Source of the DNA: Plantago major
Taxonomy: Eukaryota > Streptophyta > Magnoliopsida > Lamiales > Plantaginaceae
Length of the DNA: 64,000 nt
Direction of reading: 5' to 3'
Assembly (NCBI GenBank): GCA_026545765.1
Contig: CM048840.1
Location: 54,250,580 to 54,314,579 of the forward strand
A model generated the notes under the pieces. That model ran no database searches, had not been told where the DNA came from, and saw only the letters and a list, made by a program, of their open reading frames with translations. Both the position numbers and the translations under genes were made by a program. This document shows, piece by piece, positions 61,635 through 64,000 of the stretch (position 1 is its first letter; every line of letters begins with the position of its first letter).

Positions 61635-63010
61635 TACGCACATATTGAACTATTTAGGTTGACCGAACCTCGAATTAAAAACGTATTTTTGGGACATTTA
61701 GTTTTCGAGAAAACCCAAAGGGGTTAGTACACGGTTTTTTGTGAAAACACTCCATGGGGTTAGTTTGTGTCAAATTTTATTCTTATGACATGGTTTGTGG
61801 CCAAAAAACTATTCTACGCACATATTGACCTATTTTGGTTGATCGAACCTCTATTTTAAAACGTATTTTCGAGACCTCTTGTCTTCAATAAAACTCAAAG
61901 GGGGTAGTACACGATTTTTTGGGAAACACTCGATAGAGTTAGTTTGTGTCAAATTTTATTCACATGATATGGTTTGTGGTATAAAACATATTCTACGCAC
62001 ATATTGAACTATTTTGGTTGATCGAACCTCGAATTAAAAACGTATTTTTGGGACATCTAGTTTTCGAGAAAACCTAAACGGGTTAGTACACAGTTTTTTG
62101 TGAAAACACTCCATGGAGTTAGTTTGTGTCAAATTTTATTCACATGACATGGTTTGTGGTATAAAAACTATTCTACGCACATATTGACCTATTTTGGCTG
62201 ATCGAACCTCAATTTTAAAACGTATTTCGGAGACCTCTTGTCTTCAATAAAACTCAAAGGGCGTAGTACACGATTTTTTGTGAAACACTCGATTGAGTTA
62301 GTTTGTGTCAAATTTTATTCACATGATATGGTTTGTGGTATAAAACCTATTCTACGCACAAATTGAACTATTTTGGTTGATCGAACCTCGAATTAAAGAC
62401 GTATTTTTGGGACATCTAGTTTTCGAGAAAACCCTAACGGGTTAGTACACGGTTTTTTTGTGAAAACACTCCATGGGGTTAGTTTGTGTCAAATTTTATT
62501 CACATGACATGGTTTGTGGTATAAGAACTATTCTACACACATATTGACCTATTTTGGTTGATCGAACTTCAATTTTAAAACGTATTTCCGAGACCTCTTG
62601 TCTTCAATAAAACTCAAAGGGGGTTGTACACGATTTTTTGTGAAACACTCGATAGAGTTAGTTTATGTCAAATTTTATTCACATGATATGGTTTGTGGTA
62701 TAAAACCTATTATACGCACATATTGGATTATTTTGGTTGATCGAACCTCGAATTGTAAACGTATTTTTGGGACATCATGTTTTCGAGAAAACCCAAAGGG
62801 GTTAGTACACGGTTTTTTGTGAAAACACTCAATGGGGTTAGTTTGTGTCAAATTTTATTCACATGACATGGTTTGTGGTATAAAAACTATTCTACGCACA
62901 TATTGACTTATTTTGGTTGATCGAACCTCAATTTTAAAACGTATTTCCGAGACCTCTTGTCTTCAATAAAACTCAAGGGGGGTAGTACACGATTTTTTGT
63001 GAAACACTCG
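61632..63010 (+). repeat. 180-bp satellite array with alternating monomer types
   Basis: Eight monomers start near 61632, 61814, 61994, 62174, 62353, 62533, 62713 and 62893, each opening with a variant of TACGCACATATTGA. Odd monomers carry TTTTTGGGACATCTAGTTTT; even monomers carry GAGACCTCTTGTCTTC and CAATAAAACTCAAAG. The basic period is about 180 bp and the higher-order unit is a dimer of about 360 bp. The last monomer is cut at about 63010. No coding capacity was seen. Confidence 0.95.
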
Positions 63011-64000
63011 AAGTTTTTCGGGTTCGTTTCCCTTGTAAATAAGAAGTCTGTTTAGCTTTGTGGTCCAAAAACCTGTGAGGAGACTTATTTGAGCCGATGA
63101 AAAAATATTATACCAGCAAGAATTGTTTTTTGCGACTCCTGCGATGTGCAATTTCTTTTAAGGTTGTTGTGCCAATTTATACTTATGCATGTTTGGATTA
63201 GATGGGAATGACAAACGACATGCTTTGAACATTTGATACCCTTCCAAACCCGCTCTAAAGAACAGGTTTTGGGAGGGGATTTCCATTTTTTATGGATGAT
63301 TGAGAGATGTGTAGTTCTGACTTCTGTTCCCAATAAAAATATTTTTAAAATAAGGCTCGAGGTGTTTCCATGGTCTTCAGTGATCACCGTAGGTCGTGTT
63401 GGGCGTGTTCAAATACTACCATATACCGGCGTGGGCTTTTATCAGCCATATGATCGTGAAGGTTGATGACACGTAGCTAAACCGACATCCCAATGAGGAA
63501 AATTAAGCACACGAGTTACTCAAAACCCAAGTTGTGAATCGTGTTGAATTCTTTGTCTACAGGAGCGAAATATTTGGATAGGAGCCACACGTGGAATAAG
63601 TCCTTGCTGATAACGAGGGTCACACACCAGTGATTTTATTCGCAGATTCACAACAATTTCGTGTAACTCTACAAAAATAGTGTGCAATATTTTGAGAAAT
63701 TATGAAAGCAAAAAGGAAATGGTAGTCAGAGTAGCATGTCTCTATTTTTAGTCTTTTGAATTAAAGTCCCCTTGGACCCTTTGAAAAGAATGCATTTGCG
63801 TAAGAAAATTTTGGCAACTTGTGGTGAAAACCACCTTCCCAGCTTTACTTTCGAGTGCTACTCCATCCTGGACTTTTCCAAAAGAGTGAGAGTTGCTTTT
63901 AAAAATTACTTGTGAGGGACTACCAAGATAATCTTAAGTCTTATTTACTTTGGAAACGAACTAGTTAGATTTTTGCTTGATTTTCCACCAACTTTGGTAA
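63011..64000. other. Unassigned sequence at the right edge
   Basis: No gene, LTR or RNA gene was recognised. A short open stretch on the plus strand around 63233-63466 has no family resemblance that I can name. Confidence 0.4.

Noticed and set aside
61632-63010. Regularly spaced repeats as a possible CRISPR-like array
   Set aside because: The whole 180-bp period is conserved with no unique spacers, and the context is a plant nucleus; it is satellite DNA.

Overview
The window is nuclear DNA of a flowering plant, most likely a eudicot. It is AT-rich and its genes have many GT-AG introns. The host genes belong to plant families, and the intergenic space is filled with Copia, Gypsy, LINE and CACTA transposons. 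Species cannot be named from the sequence alone. No bacterial operon, CRISPR array, tRNA or rRNA gene was seen.

Layout. 1-4290: Sirevirus-like Copia remains (gag and a 1.57 kb LTR on the minus strand, then a plus-strand LTR piece and internal debris). 4700-5192: the 5' part of a ribosomal protein S11 (uS17) gene, broken. 5822-18482: a locus for a plant P-loop NTPase. Its first exons exist as an inverted copy on the minus strand and as two damaged tandem copies on the plus strand, followed by nine clean downstream exons that end at a good stop. 18585-20150: a hAT-like MITE candidate and a 350-bp tandem duplication. 21478-23329: a seven-exon UMP-CMP kinase gene on the minus strand with one premature stop and one altered splice donor. 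A Tork-type Copia element (23393-28805, 595-bp LTRs, 5-bp target duplication CTATT) sits 63 bp upstream of its ATG. 29430-30160: an RNase H-like fragment and the first exon of a PIG-P gene. 30768-33353: a 5'-truncated plant L1-type LINE. 33354-38519: Ty3/gypsy material. 38987-42155: seven exons of a NOG1/Obg-type GTPase gene (PDE318-like), truncated at both ends. 42156-61634: a cluster of inverted and nested Sirevirus-like copies, one carrying a complete 1332-bp non-autonomous CACTA transposon and one retaining the long env-like region downstream of pol. 61632-63010: a 180-bp satellite with two alternating monomer types. 63011-64000: unassigned.

The host genes do not form a pathway. The common theme is gene erosion: five host genes are truncated, duplicated or interrupted next to transposon junctions. 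The points most worth a second look are the inverted and tandem multiplication of two exons of the NTPase gene, the run of phase-0 exon-like blocks in the Sirevirus env-like region, the CACTA insertion whose empty site is preserved 6.8 kb away, and the dimeric satellite.
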